Below are positions 32,587 to 33,530 of a stretch of 33,530 bases of DNA, one piece after another. The DNA comes from Bermanella sp. (GTDB taxonomy: Bacteria > Pseudomonadota > Gammaproteobacteria > Pseudomonadales > Oceanobacteraceae): the NCBI GenBank assembly GCA_002683575.1, contig NYTP01000044.1, forward strand, positions 21,705 through 55,234, read 5' to 3'. Under the pieces are notes generated by a model. It saw only the letters and a list, made by a program, of their open reading frames with translations, had not been told where the DNA came from and did not search any database. The translations under genes and the position numbers were made by a program. Every line of letters begins with the position of its first letter. Within the stretch, counting starts at the first letter, position 1.

Positions 32587-33530
32587 ATGGATATGAAACA
32601 CGCTTTAAATACAGTGGTTGCCCGCCAAGACCTTAATGAAGAGCAAATGATGGCCGTCATGAAAACCGTCATGACAGGCGAAGCCAGCGATGCACAAATT
32701 GGCGGCTTTTTAGTGGCTTTGCGCATGAAAGGCGAAACCATTGATGAAATCACAGGCGCGGCGCGTGTTATGCGTGAGCTGGCCACCCCCGTCATTATTG
32801 ACGACGAACACCTAGTGGATACCTGTGGTACCGGAGGCGATGGCGCGAATATATTTAATGTCTCCACGGCTGCAGCCTTTGTGGTGGCAGCGGCTGGCGG
32901 TAAAGTGGCGAAACACGGCAATCGCAGTGTGTCATCGACCACCGGCAGTGCCGATGTATTAGAAGCCGCGGGCGTGAATTTAAATTTAAGCGCCGAACAA
33001 GTCACCCGCGCCATTAATGAAATAGGCGTAGGCTTTATGTTTGCCCCTGCACATCATGGGGCCATGAAACACGCCATTGGCCCGCGTAAAGAATTAGCCA
33101 TGCGCACCATTTTCAATATGCTTGGCCCTATTACGAATCCTGCGAATGTGCCGAACCAAGTGTTAGGTGTATTCAACGGTGAGCTATGCAAACCACTGGC
33201 TGAAGTGTTAGGCCGTTTAGGCTCAAAACATGTGCTGGTTGTGCATGCCAAAGATGGTCTAGATGAAATCAGTTTGGCCTGCGCTACTCGCGTGGCAGAA
33301 TTAAAAGATGGTCAAGTGACTGAATATGATATCACCCCAGAAGATTTTGGTATGAAAAGCCAAAGCCTGATTGGTTTGTCAGTAGAAAGTGCCGAGCAAA
33401 GCTTAGCACTAATAAAAGATGCATTAGGTAAACGCGAAACCGAAGCCGGAATAAAAGCGGCGGACTTAATTGCGCTGAACGCAGGTGCAGCCATTTATGC
33501 GGCTAATTTGGCAAGTTCATTGGCAGAAGG
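32587..33530 (+). CDS. trpD: Anthranilate phosphoribosyltransferase, N-terminal 314 residues (3' end outside window)
   Basis: Transfers phosphoribosyl from PRPP to anthranilate, the second step of tryptophan synthesis. The frame is open to the window end and covers most of a normal protein of about 340 residues. The PRPP-binding [17 protein letters not shown] segment, [21 protein letters not shown] and [14 protein letters not shown] are diagnostic. ATG 32587 follows AAGGA by 7 bases; a second ATG is at 32593. It has its own promoter and leader ORF. trpC is expected next but is out of view. trpG, usually just upstream, is 12.6 kb away in the trpE operon. Confidence 0.97.
   Translation, partial: MDMKHALNTVVARQDLNEEQMMAVMKTVMTGEASDAQIGGFLVALRMKGETIDEITGAARVMRELATPVIIDDEHLVDTCGTGGDGANIFNVSTAAAFVVAAAGGKVAKHGNRSVSSTTGSADVLEAAGVNLNLSAEQVTRAINEIGVGFMFAPAHHGAMKHAIGPRKELAMRTIFNMLGPITNPANVPNQVLGVFNGELCKPLAEVLGRLGSKHVLVVHAKDGLDEISLACATRVAELKDGQVTEYDITPEDFGMKSQSLIGLSVESAEQSLALIKDALGKRETEAGIKAADLIALNAGAAIYAANLASSLAE

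Noticed and set aside
32487-33014. 175-residue minus-strand ORF opposite the trpD leader and trpD
   Set aside because: Low-complexity Ser/Ala/Thr-rich product, antisense to a clear trpD reading frame; a shadow frame.
1-33530. CRISPR arrays, tRNA or rRNA genes, insertion sequences, integrases
   Set aside because: No regularly spaced repeats, no tRNA-like cloverleaf or TTCGA-type arm in gaps, and no transposase or recombinase motifs were seen on reading.

Overview
The window looks like chromosome of a marine gammaproteobacterium, probably of the Oceanospirillales type. I infer this from moderate GC, the hemA-prfA-prmC and TPR/lolB neighbourhoods, Pseudomonas-like splitting of trp genes, and osmolyte and nitrogen-scavenging genes. 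No rRNA, tRNA, IS element, phage gene or CRISPR array was seen.

Layout. (1) 1-5452: choline uptake and oxidation to glycine betaine (3' part of betB, betA, then choX-choW-choV), ended by a strong terminator. (2) 5554-9423, minus strand: a secreted protein joining a chalcone-isomerase-like domain to two TonB C-terminal domains, then lolB and a secreted TPR protein. The ispE gene that usually follows lolB is not there. (3) 9580-12830: hemA-prfA-prmC. (4) 12836-16822: an unrecognised minus-strand gene, an AT-rich gap with a 16-codon ORF, a secreted DUF6351 hydrolase, and two small minus-strand genes (DUF2970 membrane protein, STAS-like protein). (5) 16894-20025: a trp operon with a leader ORF, trpE, a voltage-gated cation channel of the bacterial sodium channel class, and trpG, ended by a terminator. 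(6) 20069-22615: a membrane-anchored endonuclease/exonuclease/phosphatase-family protein behind a perfect inverted repeat, then an orphan PotD-like periplasmic binding protein. (7) 22625-28670: a hybrid sensor kinase coupled to that binding protein, then a nitrogen module. The module has a near-consensus sigma-54 promoter with an NtrC-like site, a formate/nitrite-family channel, cyanase and a PP2C-Ser/Thr-kinase fusion. (8) 28672-32268: LysR regulator divergent from a DJ-1/PfpI protein, a ferritin-like PF10118 protein and a PuuE-type allantoinase. (9) 32405-33530: a second trp leader ORF and the 5' part of trpD.

How the genes work together. ChoXWV imports choline and BetA/BetB oxidise it to betaine. 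The FNT channel and cyanase form a likely NtrC/sigma-54-controlled unit for taking nitrogen from cyanate, with the neighbouring kinase/phosphatase as a candidate modulator. The two trp units are separated by about 12.6 kb. Each starts with a promoter carrying a TATAGT -10 and a short ORF with Trp codons next to its stop codon, as in ribosome-mediated attenuation.

The best candidates for something new are the sigma-54 FNT-cyanase unit, whose channel lacks the usual FNT lysine; the voltage-gated channel inside the trp operon with an acidic TFEDWTD filter; the binding-protein/hybrid-kinase pair; the terminator/RBS overlap before the kinase gene; and the chalcone-isomerase-like/TonB fusion. All functional statements rest on motif reading by eye; no database search was run.
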